A stretch of 64,000 nucleotides of DNA from Bacteroidales bacterium (GCA_017999895.1 JAGNKY010000002.1:124001-188000); one strand, 5' to 3'; positions 26,640 to 36,509 are shown, counted from the stretch's first letter. Program-made: numbers and translations. The notes: generated by a model from the letters alone, not told the origin.

Positions 26640-28328
26640 GTGAAAAAATTCTATTCGATAATAATTCTATCAGTTATTCCTATTACAATTTTCAGTCAGG
26701 ACCGTGTTACTGGAAGAGAATTTGCTACACGCTCAGAAATTATAGCGCGGAACGGTATTGCTGCAACAAGTCAGCCGCTTGCCACTCAGGTTGCACTCGA
26801 TATTCTCAAAAAAGGTGGAAATGCTTTTGATGCTGCCATTGCTGCCAATGCTGTGCTTGGTCTTGTTGAGCCTACCGGATGCGGAATAGGTGGTGATCTT
26901 TTTGCAATTATATGGAGTGCAGACAGGGGAAAACTATATGGACTTAATGCATCGGGACGCTCACCGCGATCCCTTAAACTGGAATATTTTAAAGAGAACA
27001 ATATAGAAAGAATCCCTTCTTACGGTCCTTTGCCGGTATCAGTACCAGGGTGCGTTGACGGATGGTTCGAAATTCATGACATGTTCGGCAAACTTCCGAT
27101 GAGCGATATACTTCAGCCTGCAATAAATTATGCCAGAGAAGGTTTCCCTGTTACTGAAATAATCGCATGGCAATTAAAACAAAACACCGAATTCCTGAAA
27201 AATTTTCCTAATATAAAAGAGGTATATATGCCTGATGGAAAATCCCCTGAAAAGGGCGAGATATTCAAAAATCCCCTTCTGGCAAATACTCTGGATAAAA
27301 TAGTAAAAGGAGGTCGGAACGAGTTTTATAGAGGAAGCATCGCAAAAACAATTGACGCATTCATGAAACAACAGGGAGGATTCCTCTCTTACGATGATAT
27401 GGCGCGGCACCATTCCGAATGGGTCGAGCCGGTCAGTACCACTTATAGAGGCTATGAGGTATGGGAACTGCCTCCAAACACCCAGGGTATTGCCACATTG
27501 CAGATGCTAAATATACTTGAAGGATACGATATCGCTTCTATGGGCTTTGGTTCTGCAGAATACATGCACCTTTTTACAGAAGCAAAAAAACTGGCATTCG
27601 AAGACAGAGCAAGATATTATGCTGACCCATCCTTTGTGAAAATATCTGTAAATCAACTTATTTCAAAAAAATATGCAGCTGAAAGAAGAAAACTTATCAA
27701 TATAAATAAGGCTGCAAAAGTATATGCGCCGGGGAAATTTGAAGGAGGAAACACAATTTATCTAACTGTAGCCGATAAATACGGCAATATGATATCATTA
27801 ATACAAAGTAACTACCGTGGCATGGGATCGGGTATGTGCCCTACCGGCCTTGGCTTTGTACTACAGAACCGCGGCGAGATGTTCACTCTTGAAGAAGGTC
27901 ACCCTAATTGTTATGCTCCGGGAAAAAGACCTTTCCATACAATTATTCCTGCTTTCATAACAAAAGACCAGAAGCCATGGATAAGTTTCGGCGTGATGGG
28001 CGGCGATATGCAACCACAAGGTCATGTTCAAATTATTGTGAATATTATTGACTTTAAAATGAATCTTCAGGAAGCAGGTGATGCTCCACGAATGTATCAT
28101 ACTAACTCTTCAGAGCCTACAGGAGAACAAATGATCGACGGCGGCATTCTTCAACTTGAGAGTGGTTTCAGATGGGAAGAAATAAGGAAACTTCTGGAGA
28201 AAGGACATACAATACAATGGAATCTTGGAGGCTACGGTGGTTTCCAGGCAATAATGTGGGATGAAAAAAACCGGGTGTGGTACGGAGCCTCCGAATCAAG
28301 AAAAGACGGCCAGGCAGCAGGGTATTAG
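26640..28328 (+). CDS. Gamma-glutamyltransferase family protein
   Basis: A 562-residue exported Ntn hydrolase starting at GTG (signal peptide about 1-20, ending TIFSQ). It matches gamma-glutamyltranspeptidases: the large-subunit segments KKGGNAFDAAIAANAVLGL and GCGIGGDLFAI, and the small-subunit start GGNTIYLTVADKYGN, where Thr372 is the likely nucleophile and autoprocessing site (relatives read TTHxSVVD). GSGMCPTGLGFVLQNRGEMF and the C-terminal GGYGGFQAIMWDE are also conserved. It may hydrolyse glutathione or other gamma-glutamyl compounds in the periplasm. It is followed at once by a degenerate heptamer repeat that overlaps its stop codon. Confidence 0.93.
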   Translation: MKKFYSIIILSVIPITIFSQDRVTGREFATRSEIIARNGIAATSQPLATQVALDILKKGGNAFDAAIAANAVLGLVEPTGCGIGGDLFAIIWSADRGKLYGLNASGRSPRSLKLEYFKENNIERIPSYGPLPVSVPGCVDGWFEIHDMFGKLPMSDILQPAINYAREGFPVTEIIAWQLKQNTEFLKNFPNIKEVYMPDGKSPEKGEIFKNPLLANTLDKIVKGGRNEFYRGSIAKTIDAFMKQQGGFLSYDDMARHHSEWVEPVSTTYRGYEVWELPPNTQGIATLQMLNILEGYDIASMGFGSAEYMHLFTEAKKLAFEDRARYYADPSFVKISVNQLISKKYAAERRKLININKAAKVYAPGKFEGGNTIYLTVADKYGNMISLIQSNYRGMGSGMCPTGLGFVLQNRGEMFTLEEGHPNCYAPGKRPFHTIIPAFITKDQKPWISFGVMGGDMQPQGHVQIIVNIIDFKMNLQEAGDAPRMYHTNSSEPTGEQMIDGGILQLESGFRWEEIRKLLEKGHTIQWNLGGYGGFQAIMWDEKNRVWYGASESRKDGQAAGY

Positions 28329-28369
28329 CTCAGAGCACAGGGCGCAGAGCACAGAGCTCAGGGCACACG
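28328..28369. repeat. Degenerate heptamer tandem repeat (GCNCAGR x6)
   Basis: Six adjacent 7-base units, GCTCAGA, GCACAGG, GCGCAGA, GCACAGA, GCTCAGG and GCACACG. The first base overlaps the stop codon of the preceding gene. Confidence 0.8.
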
Positions 28370-28461
28370 AAGCAAAACAGAGTCCCAAGAATATGAATGG
28401 CATAGGAAACGGAACCTAAAGCAAAAGTTTAGATACAAGTTTTTAAACAGATCAGGATAAT

Positions 28462-29952
28462 TTAACTGACACCAATCTGAGCAGCTTCCTTTTTCAGTTT
28501 AACTTCCAGCACTTGTGTCGTTCCGCCTGTTTCGAGGTTAATACCGTGAGGCTTATTTGTTTTCCACGACCCGCAGGTAAAATCAGGTACATCGATAGAC
28601 TGTGATTTATTTGCCACCGACCATTCGCTGAGTGGAGCAACAGAGCTCCAGGTGACACCGTCGTAAACATCCTGATCGAGTGGCAATCCATTCCGCAGAC
28701 AATCAATCATTCTCCAGTCCATAATGAAATCCATTCCTCCGTGGCCACCCACTCTCTTTGCCATCTCTCCAACTCTTTTTATTATTTCAGGAGTATATTT
28801 ATCCCAAAACTCCTTCATAGTTTCTTTTTTTACCCATTCCTCTCCTATCGCAATCCTCTCTTCAGGGTATTTCACTGCTAATCCTTTTGTGCCCTTAACA
28901 AGGTGTATCCTTGAATATGGATGAGACGACGAAACATCGTGCTGTACCTTTATTGTCTTACCAAGTGCCGTATGTATTAAAGTAGTATTGAAATTACCCC
29001 TGAATTTTGCATTTCTCCATGGCTCATAAAAAGGATCTTTTTCAACAAGTTCCTTTTCACGCAGATACATTGTGAAGTCATTGGTCGACATAGAAGTGAG
29101 GTATTCCATTCTGTCGCCCCTGTTGATATTCAAAACCTGAGCTATAGGTCCTAAGCCGTGAGTAGGATATAGATTGCCGTTCCTCGAAGCATTCTCTTTC
29201 AGGCGCCACATGCCGGTATATGCACCGTCGGTTTGCCGGCTGTCGTCAGGCTTTTTAAATTTCATTTCGAGAAGATTATGTATATATGCGCCTTCTCCAT
29301 GAATTATATCCCCGAACATACCCTGACGTGCCATATTAAGAGTAAGAAGTTCAAAAAAGTCGTAACAACAATTTTCAAGCATCATACAATGCTTTTTCGT
29401 TCTTTCAGAAGTTTCAACAAGCATCCATGCTTCATCTATCGTCCTTATAATTGGGACTTCACACACCACGTGTTTCCCATTTTCCATAGCATAATTAGCC
29501 ATTTGCGCATGCCACACCCATGGAGTGCAGATATATATCAGGTCGATATCCGGAAGTTCCACAAGTTTTTTCCATATATTTTCATCACCATAAAACTCCT
29601 GAGCCTCAGGTCGACCTATTCTTGCAAGGTAACGTTGTGAGCCCTTTACTGCTACTTCGCGCAGATCGCCCAGAGCTTTTATTTCAACCCCTTCTATATA
29701 GGAAAGACGCTGTACAGCACCACTTCCACGGTCACCAAGACCAATGAAACCCACTCTCACAACAGGTATGGGAGGAGCGGCGTAACCCGACATATTAAAA
29801 CGCTGGCTATGTGATTTTTTTACAGCCTCAAGAATTTCAGAAAGATTCGATTGAGGTTTTCCCTGAGCACATCCGGATATCAACCCTCCGGTAAATGCAC
29901 CTGCACCAACAAAAGATGCTGTTTTTAAGAAATTACGGCGACTGGTTTTCAT
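28462..29952 (-). CDS. GH109-family alpha-N-acetylgalactosaminidase-like protein (Tat-exported, NAD-dependent)
   Basis: A 496-residue protein from the ATG at 29952, with a Tat signal (MKTSRRNFLKTASFVGAGAF) and a Cys that could be a lipobox (ISGC). The upstream TTG at 29982 is not preferred. After the Rossmann fold (VGFIGLGDRGSG), the sequence matches the pattern of family GH109, with CTPWVWHAQMANYAMENGKH, HGEGAYIHNL (the catalytic-region Tyr), GNLYPTHGLGP (the catalytic-region His), INRGDRMEYLTSMS and GGHGGMDFIMDW. GH109 enzymes use tightly bound NAD to cleave alpha-linked GalNAc from glycans such as blood-group A and mucin. Actual activity is inferred. It is transcribed alone. Confidence 0.9.
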   Translation of the reverse strand: MKTSRRNFLKTASFVGAGAFTGGLISGCAQGKPQSNLSEILEAVKKSHSQRFNMSGYAAPPIPVVRVGFIGLGDRGSGAVQRLSYIEGVEIKALGDLREVAVKGSQRYLARIGRPEAQEFYGDENIWKKLVELPDIDLIYICTPWVWHAQMANYAMENGKHVVCEVPIIRTIDEAWMLVETSERTKKHCMMLENCCYDFFELLTLNMARQGMFGDIIHGEGAYIHNLLEMKFKKPDDSRQTDGAYTGMWRLKENASRNGNLYPTHGLGPIAQVLNINRGDRMEYLTSMSTNDFTMYLREKELVEKDPFYEPWRNAKFRGNFNTTLIHTALGKTIKVQHDVSSSHPYSRIHLVKGTKGLAVKYPEERIAIGEEWVKKETMKEFWDKYTPEIIKRVGEMAKRVGGHGGMDFIMDWRMIDCLRNGLPLDQDVYDGVTWSSVAPLSEWSVANKSQSIDVPDFTCGSWKTNKPHGINLETGGTTQVLEVKLKKEAAQIGVS

Positions 29953-30097
29953 GGTTTTCAAATTTTTAACACTTATTCGCAAAGTAATAATTATATTTCA
30001 TTGGATAGCGGAAATGAATAAAAATAAAATCTTTATATCTTTTTTAATTATGAATTTTATTTATCTTATCCCTAAACCATGACAGTTATTAATTGAT

Positions 30098-31243
30098 TTA
30101 AAATTCATTCTTTATAAGATCAGAATAGAATGCCTTTACTTTCTCAGATTCTTTTTCCCAGTTAAGCTCCTCAGTTGCTTTTAATGAATTTTCTTTTAGC
30201 AACAATAAGAGTTGTTTATTATCCGACAATATCTTTATAGTATCACTGATTTCTTCAGATGTCAATTCAGGTAAAACTATTCCACAGCAATATTTTGTTA
30301 CTATGTTGGTGATTTCCTCCAGATTAGAAGCGATAACAGGTATTCCGGCCGATATATAATCAAACAGTTTATTTGGAAGGCTGAAACGATAATTGATATT
30401 CGTATCCTTTCCGAGCACCATTCCTGCATCGGCTAATTTTGTATACCGCATAAGTTCTTCCCATGGGAGAGGCGGAATGAACATTATCCTGTCTTCAGCC
30501 TTGAGTTTTACTGTCATATCCTTAAGTGCAGGCACTACATCACCCGAACCTGCAATAATAAGGGTTACATTTTCCATCTCAGAAACAGCCCTTATAAGTT
30601 CCTCGGCACCTCTGTCAATATTTATTCCTGTACCCTGAAGAATCACTATAAAAGAGTTTTCATTTACTCCAATTTCATTACGACTTAAGGCTTTTATACC
30701 GGACGATAAAGGAGAACAATTTCTTACAACTACTGGCCTTATGCCGTATTTTGTCTCATAAAGATTTGCTATTGAATCATTTACAGTAAGTACATATTTA
30801 AGATGCGGGAAAATCCATTTCTCAATAGAAGCCCATACAAATTTTACGAACTTTCTGTTGGATATTTCAGGCAAATCTGTAAAATATTCATGCGAATCAT
30901 AAACAACAGGTATTTTTTTGATTTTAGAAACCAAAAAATTTGGTAATAAAGTATCGAGGTCATTTGCAACAAGAAGGTCGAATCTGTGAAATAAAAGGTA
31001 AAAGAAGAGCCTTATGTCGAAAAACATATAAAAGAAAAAACCCTTTTTAAAAACAATTTTGAATCTTTTTGTTTTAAATGGGACAATGTTCTTTTTACAA
31101 CATTCAGCTTTCTTTCTTCCAGCGATAGTAACTTCAGTGCACATATCCGATACAACACGTGCCATCTTCTGCACACGCTGATCGAAACAGATACAATTTG
31201 TTACAGAAAAAACTATACGTAGAGTATGTGATTTCCCTTGCAT
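30098..31243 (-). CDS. Glycosyltransferase, GT4-like
   Basis: A 381-residue GT-B fold glycosyltransferase. The N-terminal half includes FDLLVANDLDTLLPNFLVS and VYDSHEYFTDLPE. The C-terminal half carries the GT4 nucleotide-sugar region (VILQGTGINIDRGAEELIRAV, then the acidic loop and LPNKLFDYISAGIPVIASN, in place of the usual ExxG-type motif). No membrane segment or signal. It probably adds a sugar to an envelope polysaccharide or glycoprotein; donor and acceptor are unknown. It is the lone gene of its orientation here, 99 bases downstream of the T9SS cargo protein gene on the same strand. A -7 element ends 4 bases before the ATG. Confidence 0.88.
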   Translation of the reverse strand: MQGKSHTLRIVFSVTNCICFDQRVQKMARVVSDMCTEVTIAGRKKAECCKKNIVPFKTKRFKIVFKKGFFFYMFFDIRLFFYLLFHRFDLLVANDLDTLLPNFLVSKIKKIPVVYDSHEYFTDLPEISNRKFVKFVWASIEKWIFPHLKYVLTVNDSIANLYETKYGIRPVVVRNCSPLSSGIKALSRNEIGVNENSFIVILQGTGINIDRGAEELIRAVSEMENVTLIIAGSGDVVPALKDMTVKLKAEDRIMFIPPLPWEELMRYTKLADAGMVLGKDTNINYRFSLPNKLFDYISAGIPVIASNLEEITNIVTKYCCGIVLPELTSEEISDTIKILSDNKQLLLLLKENSLKATEELNWEKESEKVKAFYSDLIKNEF

Positions 31244-31247
31244 ACTC

Positions 31248-31255
31248 CAAAAGTA
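31248..31255 (-). promoter_or_regulatory. Predicted -7 element (TACTTTTG) immediately before the glycosyltransferase start
   Basis: Exact TAnnTTTG match, 4 bases before the ATG at 31243. If functional, the transcript would start at or next to the ATG. No -33 TTG at the usual spacing. Confidence 0.35.
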
Positions 31256-31342
31256 AAAAAATTTGAGACGCTTATTATTTTGCTTTCTTGATGAGAATTT
31301 TGCGCAAATTGAGTCTAATCGAGAAAATTTTTGGAATAATTA

Positions 31343-33964
31343 TTATTTTATTATTACCCTAATTGTCTTTACATCACCATTCAGATATTTAATTTTGAGA
31401 ATATATATTCCAGCAGGCAGTTTGTCAACCATAACCATGTTTGTTCCAGTATAAAGAGCTTCTCTAAGGACCTGACGGCCAGTTATGTCGAGCAACAACA
31501 TTTCACCTTCCCTTTCGGCCCGAATATTAAGCACGTCGGTAGCCGGATTTGGATATACGATTAACTCCTTTATACTTTCCGTTTCTATCATTGAAGCTAT
31601 TTGAGTTTTGAATGAGATTTCATTTCCGTAAGCCAGTCCTATTGGATTCCGAGCAAATGCCCTGACATAATAAGTTGTGTTTGGTGAAAGAGCTGTCATT
31701 GTGGCGACAAAATCACTCCATGAATTGCCTGCGCTCAATTTATTATCACTGGTTGTAGGTGTGGTATGAGTTGCCCAGCAAATTCCTTTATCAATGAAAG
31801 GCAACCCTCCTGTTGCAGTAATTGCTCCCCCGCTTTTTGCTGATTCTTCGGTAATCTCGCTGGCATCATTTGTTATGATTTCAGGTTCATATAATGCAGC
31901 TTTCCACAGACCGGCATCTTCGGTCCCCATGAAAAGCATATTATTGCCTGCTGCAAAAGACCTTGGGAGCAGACCCTGTACTAAACCCTGGTTATTCCAG
32001 ACCCTCAGCCATGAAGCGCAGTTGTCTATGCTTGCATATACTCCGGCAGGAGTTACAAAATACCATACACCCTGAATTTGCTTCAAAGCATGCCATTCAA
32101 CATCGTATGAAAACTTAATACCTGACATCCCGATCTTTTCCCAGTCGGTTTGAGTTGAATTAAGTTTAAAGAAAACTATTTCAAACGGATATGCCGTTTT
32201 ATACTTTACAGCAATTATAAAATTCGAGCCATTGGCACTAAAGCCGGATATAGCTGTAGGCTGTTTTCTCCAGTCCCATCTATTGGCAACGATAATTTCA
32301 TAATTAGGATTATCTATGGTTCCTGTTATATCTGTAAAATTCGATCCGTCATCCGCAGATATATAAACCCGTATCTGATCGCTTACTTGTCCAAATAGTA
32401 TCATCAGGCTTCCATTGCCTTTTATTCCCATTACTTTATCTATATTAAGGGCATCAATAGCAGGAGTAATATCAACCCAGTTCGCTCCTCCGTCGGTTGT
32501 AAACTGGTAAGTGCCGGAGCGATCTTCTTCACCGAACCAGATTATTGGATTCCCGGCACCATAATTTCCTACAAATATCTTGTAATATGAATCAGGAGTG
32601 ATTACCTCTGTCCAATTCACCCCTGAATTTGTTGATTTATATAGATATTGTTTTTCATCGAAAGGATCTTTCCGTAAAGTCAGATACATTGTAGTTGGTC
32701 CACCTGGCCATATTGCATCAATAAAATATAACATATCAACAAATTTAGGCAGGTCTCCATTCTGTACAGTCCATGTATTACCGTTATCAATTGATTTTAT
32801 AAGTCCTTTCATTTCGCCGGGTGCTTTGGCAAAAATAGTTCCGCCGGAAAGTGTAACAAGAAAATCATAATCACCACCGTACACCTGGGTGATTTTTGTC
32901 CATGTCTGACCATTGTTGTCAGAATAAGCCATTAGATTATTGAAATACGAACCGATGAGCCTGCCGCCACCTGCCTTAATCATAGTTCCTCCTTCAAAAG
33001 TCGGTAATTCGACCCCTGGATTTGTTATTTCGGTCCAGTTATTGCCGAAATCAATTGAAGCATAAAATTTAATTAAAATACTCGAGCTTTCATCAGTAAA
33101 TAATGCGGAAGCAAAAGTGATATCTTCCAGCGAATGCACGCTGAATATTGAGTTTAAAGTAAGTCCCTCCACTCCGATGCCATTCATCTTTTCTTCCCAT
33201 GTATTGTTGACATTGTCAAACCAAAAAATCTGTAAAGCATCTCTGTCTATACAAAATAAATTGTTTCCTGTAGGGTCGATTGATAAATCTTCCACATCTA
33301 TTTCAGAATTTCCACTCAACCCGTCAAGGGGGAAATTTTCGACAGTTTCTCCATTTAAAGTGTAAAATAGTTCACTGTTTGAACTACCTGGTTGCGCGAG
33401 GAAAAGAAGCATCTGGCCGTTATGCTCATTTACAAATTCGAAATAGATATTGTTGCCTGAATTATCAATAACTGGCCCGTCTGTCCAGTTTATTCCGTCG
33501 TCCGAGTAAGCAAGGCTGTTTATATTTCTCCCCAGGTCATTGTCCCATACAGAATGAGTGATAATCAGCCTGCTACCTACACGTCCTAACTGGTTTGTCC
33601 AGCCCATGCCGGTCAGACCGGTAAGGTTTACTTTGTTCCATAAAATTCCGTCGTCAACCGATTTGAAGACATTGCCGTTCGAGCAGGCCCAGAGTTCGTT
33701 TCTTTCTGCAATAAAGGCAATATTATTTACCGACAGATTTAATGTATCGAGTCCGGCAACCGAAAGGTTCCATGTTACGCCGTTGTCGACCGACCTGTAT
33801 ATTCCGCCGTTTGTTGCCATAACAACAGACGAGCCTGTATAAACAATCCCGTTATACTCAACTGTTCCTCCAAGTGTCGAATGCGTAATCTGTGTCCACT
33901 GGGCACTGGCTGAAAAGAAAATAAATAAGGATATAAAAAGAGCGTAGATTTTTTTCATATTCAT
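31343..33964 (-). CDS. T9SS cargo protein with sialidase/BNR-type propeller repeats
   Basis: An 873-residue secreted protein. Signal peptide at 1-22 (SASAQW). Many BNR/Asp-box-like repeats (SVDNGVTWN, SYSDDGINWTD and similar, about 60-680) indicate a beta-propeller similar to sialidase and Vps10 repeats. An Fn3-like region follows (TTYYVRAFARNPIG). The last 80 residues are a type A T9SS sorting domain (VYPNPATDVLNI, then GRQVLREALYTG, LPAGIYILKIKYL and terminal IRVIIK). A second ATG at 33958 is equally usable. It could be a binding or enzymatic surface protein; no catalytic residues of sialidases are obvious. It is transcribed alone. Confidence 0.9.
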   Translation of the reverse strand: MNMKKIYALFISLFIFFSASAQWTQITHSTLGGTVEYNGIVYTGSSVVMATNGGIYRSVDNGVTWNLSVAGLDTLNLSVNNIAFIAERNELWACSNGNVFKSVDDGILWNKVNLTGLTGMGWTNQLGRVGSRLIITHSVWDNDLGRNINSLAYSDDGINWTDGPVIDNSGNNIYFEFVNEHNGQMLLFLAQPGSSNSELFYTLNGETVENFPLDGLSGNSEIDVEDLSIDPTGNNLFCIDRDALQIFWFDNVNNTWEEKMNGIGVEGLTLNSIFSVHSLEDITFASALFTDESSSILIKFYASIDFGNNWTEITNPGVELPTFEGGTMIKAGGGRLIGSYFNNLMAYSDNNGQTWTKITQVYGGDYDFLVTLSGGTIFAKAPGEMKGLIKSIDNGNTWTVQNGDLPKFVDMLYFIDAIWPGGPTTMYLTLRKDPFDEKQYLYKSTNSGVNWTEVITPDSYYKIFVGNYGAGNPIIWFGEEDRSGTYQFTTDGGANWVDITPAIDALNIDKVMGIKGNGSLMILFGQVSDQIRVYISADDGSNFTDITGTIDNPNYEIIVANRWDWRKQPTAISGFSANGSNFIIAVKYKTAYPFEIVFFKLNSTQTDWEKIGMSGIKFSYDVEWHALKQIQGVWYFVTPAGVYASIDNCASWLRVWNNQGLVQGLLPRSFAAGNNMLFMGTEDAGLWKAALYEPEIITNDASEITEESAKSGGAITATGGLPFIDKGICWATHTTPTTSDNKLSAGNSWSDFVATMTALSPNTTYYVRAFARNPIGLAYGNEISFKTQIASMIETESIKELIVYPNPATDVLNIRAEREGEMLLLDITGRQVLREALYTGTNMVMVDKLPAGIYILKIKYLNGDVKTIRVIIK

Positions 33965-34181
33965 TCAATTTCTAAATTATTTTCATTCCTTTTTTTGTGT
34001 TTTATTCAGAGGTGTTTCATCCATTTAATTATTAGATACAAAAGAATAAATTTCAAGTTTTAAAAGTACCAAAAATCTTGCCTGAATTATTAAGGTGTAT
34101 TAATATTTTTTGTTTTAAACAGTTAATTTTTCGAATCCGTTATTCAAACCCTTTTTTCTATTAACCATATTAAAGCAAGTT

Positions 34182-34205
34182 CAAGTTAATACACAAGTTA
34201 ATACA
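34182..34205. repeat. 12-bp tandem duplication (CAAGTTAATACA x2)
   Basis: Two exact adjacent copies, about 145 bases upstream of murB. Could be a regulator site or a slipped-strand duplication. Confidence 0.85.
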
Positions 34206-34324
34206 AAAAATCAGATATGCCAAATTATTTTGACAAACTATATTATATTTTTTATTAAACATTAGTTAAATGAACGCTTATATCCTATTCTGTATCCTTT
34301 AGAAAGCTGTGTTAAATAATTACA

Positions 34325-34332
34325 TACTTTTG
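34325..34332 (+). promoter_or_regulatory. Predicted -7 element (TACTTTTG) for murB
   Basis: TAnnTTTG match, 16 bases before the murB ATG. Confidence 0.4.
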
Positions 34333-34348
34333 AAAAAACAAATCTTTA

Positions 34349-35377
34349 ATGGAGGTTTACAGGAATATTTCTCTCAGGCCTTTCAACACTTTCGGGCTTG
34401 ATGTCAGTGCCCGCACGCTTATTATCATCAAAAATCACGATGATGCAAATAACCTTTTTCGCCATAAAAATGTTTCGAATGCTAATTGTCTCGTAACAGG
34501 CAGGGGCAGCAATATACTTTACCTTTCAGATTTTGAGGGAACGATAATAATTTCCGGTATTGAAGGAATTGAAACCGAACGTAAAGAAAATCAATTTGTT
34601 CTGGTGAAAGCAGGCGCAGGGGTAATCTGGGATAAGTTCGTAGAGTGGTGTGTCGAAAGGAACCTGGCAGGCATCGAGAGGCTTTCGTACATCCCGGGAA
34701 CCGTGGGCGCTGCTCCTGTCCAGAACATAGGAGCTTACGGCTCGGAAGCAAAAGATGCTGTTGTAAATGTCGAAGCAGTCTCCCTTTTAGATGGCAGTAT
34801 AAAAAATTTCAGTAATGAAGAATGCCGGTTTGGCTATCGCGACAGTATTTTCAAAAAAGAAGAAAAAGGAAAATGGTTAGTAACCGGTGTTTCTTTCAGG
34901 TTTAACACAGAACCTGATTTCACATGCATTTATAATAGTGTTGCAGAGGAAGTAGATAGGCTTGGCGGTCTTTCACTTACAAACATCAGGAAGGCTGTAA
35001 TAAACATAAGAAAGAATAAATTGCCCGACCCTGAAATTACAGGTAATGGAGGGAGTTTTTTTAAGAATCCTGTGATTAAAAGAGAGGATGCAGAAATACT
35101 AAAAGAGAGATTTCCAGATATGCCGTTATACAGTGAATCAGCTACCTATACAAAAATACCAGCCGCATGGCTTATCGAAAAGTGTGGGTGGAAAGGCAAG
35201 CGGTATGGCGGCGCCGGTGTATGGGAAAGACAGCCTCTGGTGATAGTCAACCTGGGGAATGCGACCGGCATGGAGATATTCAAACTTTCGGAAATGATTA
35301 AGAAATCTGTTTTTGAAAAGTTTGGGATAGAACTCGAGAGAGAAGTCGAAGTAATTGGAAAAGAGTTTCTCTTATAG
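34349..35377 (+). CDS. murB: UDP-N-acetylenolpyruvoylglucosamine reductase (MurB)
   Basis: A 342-residue cytoplasmic flavoenzyme that reduces the enolpyruvyl moiety to give UDP-MurNAc in peptidoglycan synthesis. It matches MurB: FAD-binding segments VTGRGSNILYLSDFEGTI and YIPGTVGAAPVQNIGAYG, the CRFGYRDSIFK segment, GNGGSFFKNPV (the proton-donating Ser), and a C-terminal Glu (FGIELEREVEVIG). It is a type I MurB of typical length. It is convergent with mltG, 85 bases between stops; no neighbour shares its pathway. Confidence 0.95.
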   Translation: MEVYRNISLRPFNTFGLDVSARTLIIIKNHDDANNLFRHKNVSNANCLVTGRGSNILYLSDFEGTIIISGIEGIETERKENQFVLVKAGAGVIWDKFVEWCVERNLAGIERLSYIPGTVGAAPVQNIGAYGSEAKDAVVNVEAVSLLDGSIKNFSNEECRFGYRDSIFKKEEKGKWLVTGVSFRFNTEPDFTCIYNSVAEEVDRLGGLSLTNIRKAVINIRKNKLPDPEITGNGGSFFKNPVIKREDAEILKERFPDMPLYSESATYTKIPAAWLIEKCGWKGKRYGGAGVWERQPLVIVNLGNATGMEIFKLSEMIKKSVFEKFGIELEREVEVIGKEFLL

Positions 35378-35462
35378 GTTATTATTTTTCAGCAGTTAAA
35401 ATGTTTTAATCTCAACTTCTAACTTTATTATTCGTTAATCCTTGTTCGATATTCATTCCTGT

Positions 35463-36494
35463 TTATTTGAATATCTTCCTTTTATCAAGTTCCTTCTGAT
35501 ACTGTGCCGCATATCTGTTATGTTCAGCCAGAGTTTTTGAAAAATTATGATAACCTGAAAAGTCCGATTTTGCCGCAAAATAAAAATAATTGTGTTTTTC
35601 AGCATTCAGCACAGCATCAATACCTTCGATTGTGGGGCAACCTATCGGGCCTGGTGGGAAACCTTTATATTTATATGTATTATATGGAGAATCTATTTCG
35701 AGATGATGCTTAAGCACCCTTGTAATTGTAAAATCATTGAGAGCAAATTTTATCGTTGGACAGGCCTGGAGTGGCATTCCGTTTTTCAGGCGGTTAAGGT
35801 ATACGCCTGCTATTCTCGGTTTTTCATCGCCTTTTGTAACCTCATCGTCAACTATTGATGCGAGTATTGAAACTTCAATTCGGGTAAGGCCAAGAATTGC
35901 TGCTTTTCTATCTCTCTCTCCTTCCCAGAATTTGTTATATTCCTTAAGCATTCTGCGGTAAAATCCCTGGGCCGAAGTATTCCAATAGAATTCATAAGTA
36001 TTTGGAATAAAGATTGATATGACATTCTCTCTTGTGAATCCGTATTTCTTATAGTTTTCAGGGTCAGAAAGAAAATCTGCAATCTCAGCCGAATCAGCTT
36101 CAATTTGTTCGCCTACTTTTCCGGCAAGCTGGTAAATGTTACGTATATTGTTGAAAGTAACCTTAACAGGTTTCTGGCGGCCGGATCTTAACATATTAAT
36201 TAGTTCAACATAACTTATTTTATTTTCCACAACGTATCGGCCAGGCTTTATCAATTCAGGATATTTTTTTCTCATCGCTACCATATCGAGCATTTTGATA
36301 TTACGTATTTCAAGATTAGCTTTGAGTGAATCGAGCACTTGTTGATAAGATGCCTCTTCAGGAATGTAAATTATTGCCTTTTTTCCGGCCGGTGAGACAT
36401 TGCGGGAGAAAAAAAACCACCAAACAATAAATACTAAAACCGCAATTACTATACCTGACGAAAGAATAATATTTTTGAAACCGGTTTTAGACAT
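35463..36494 (-). CDS. mltG: Endolytic transglycosylase MltG
   Basis: A 343-residue single-pass inner-membrane enzyme that cleaves nascent glycan strands to set peptidoglycan chain ends. From the ATG at 36494 there is one membrane helix (about 8-28), a LysM-like region, and the YceG/MltG domain (SILASIVDDEVTKGDEKPRI through GFPPGPIGCPT). An upstream ATG frame reaches 36563 but would overlap the divergent TSUP gene, and a -7 element at 36510-36517 supports the 36494 start. Two motif deviations are visible: the acidic pair reads IVDDE where relatives have IVE-x-E, and LQACPT where relatives have LQxDPT. The second Glu is retained, so activity is likely but not certain. Confidence 0.9.
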   Translation of the reverse strand: MSKTGFKNIILSSGIVIAVLVFIVWWFFFSRNVSPAGKKAIIYIPEEASYQQVLDSLKANLEIRNIKMLDMVAMRKKYPELIKPGRYVVENKISYVELINMLRSGRQKPVKVTFNNIRNIYQLAGKVGEQIEADSAEIADFLSDPENYKKYGFTRENVISIFIPNTYEFYWNTSAQGFYRRMLKEYNKFWEGERDRKAAILGLTRIEVSILASIVDDEVTKGDEKPRIAGVYLNRLKNGMPLQACPTIKFALNDFTITRVLKHHLEIDSPYNTYKYKGFPPGPIGCPTIEGIDAVLNAEKHNYFYFAAKSDFSGYHNFSKTLAEHNRYAAQYQKELDKRKIFK

Positions 36495-36509
36495 AATATT
36501 TTCAGAGGG

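Larger units (their letters stand above)
33965..34348. other. AT-rich divergent spacer with a 12-bp tandem duplication
   Basis: 384 bases between the T9SS cargo gene and murB. No gene was seen. It holds a perfect 12-bp tandem duplication at 34182-34205 (unit CAAGTTAATACA) and a predicted -7 element for murB at 34325-34332. Confidence 0.6.

Noticed and set aside
29233..29640. A 135-codon plus-strand frame inside the GH109 gene
   Set aside because: Antisense to a conserved gene.
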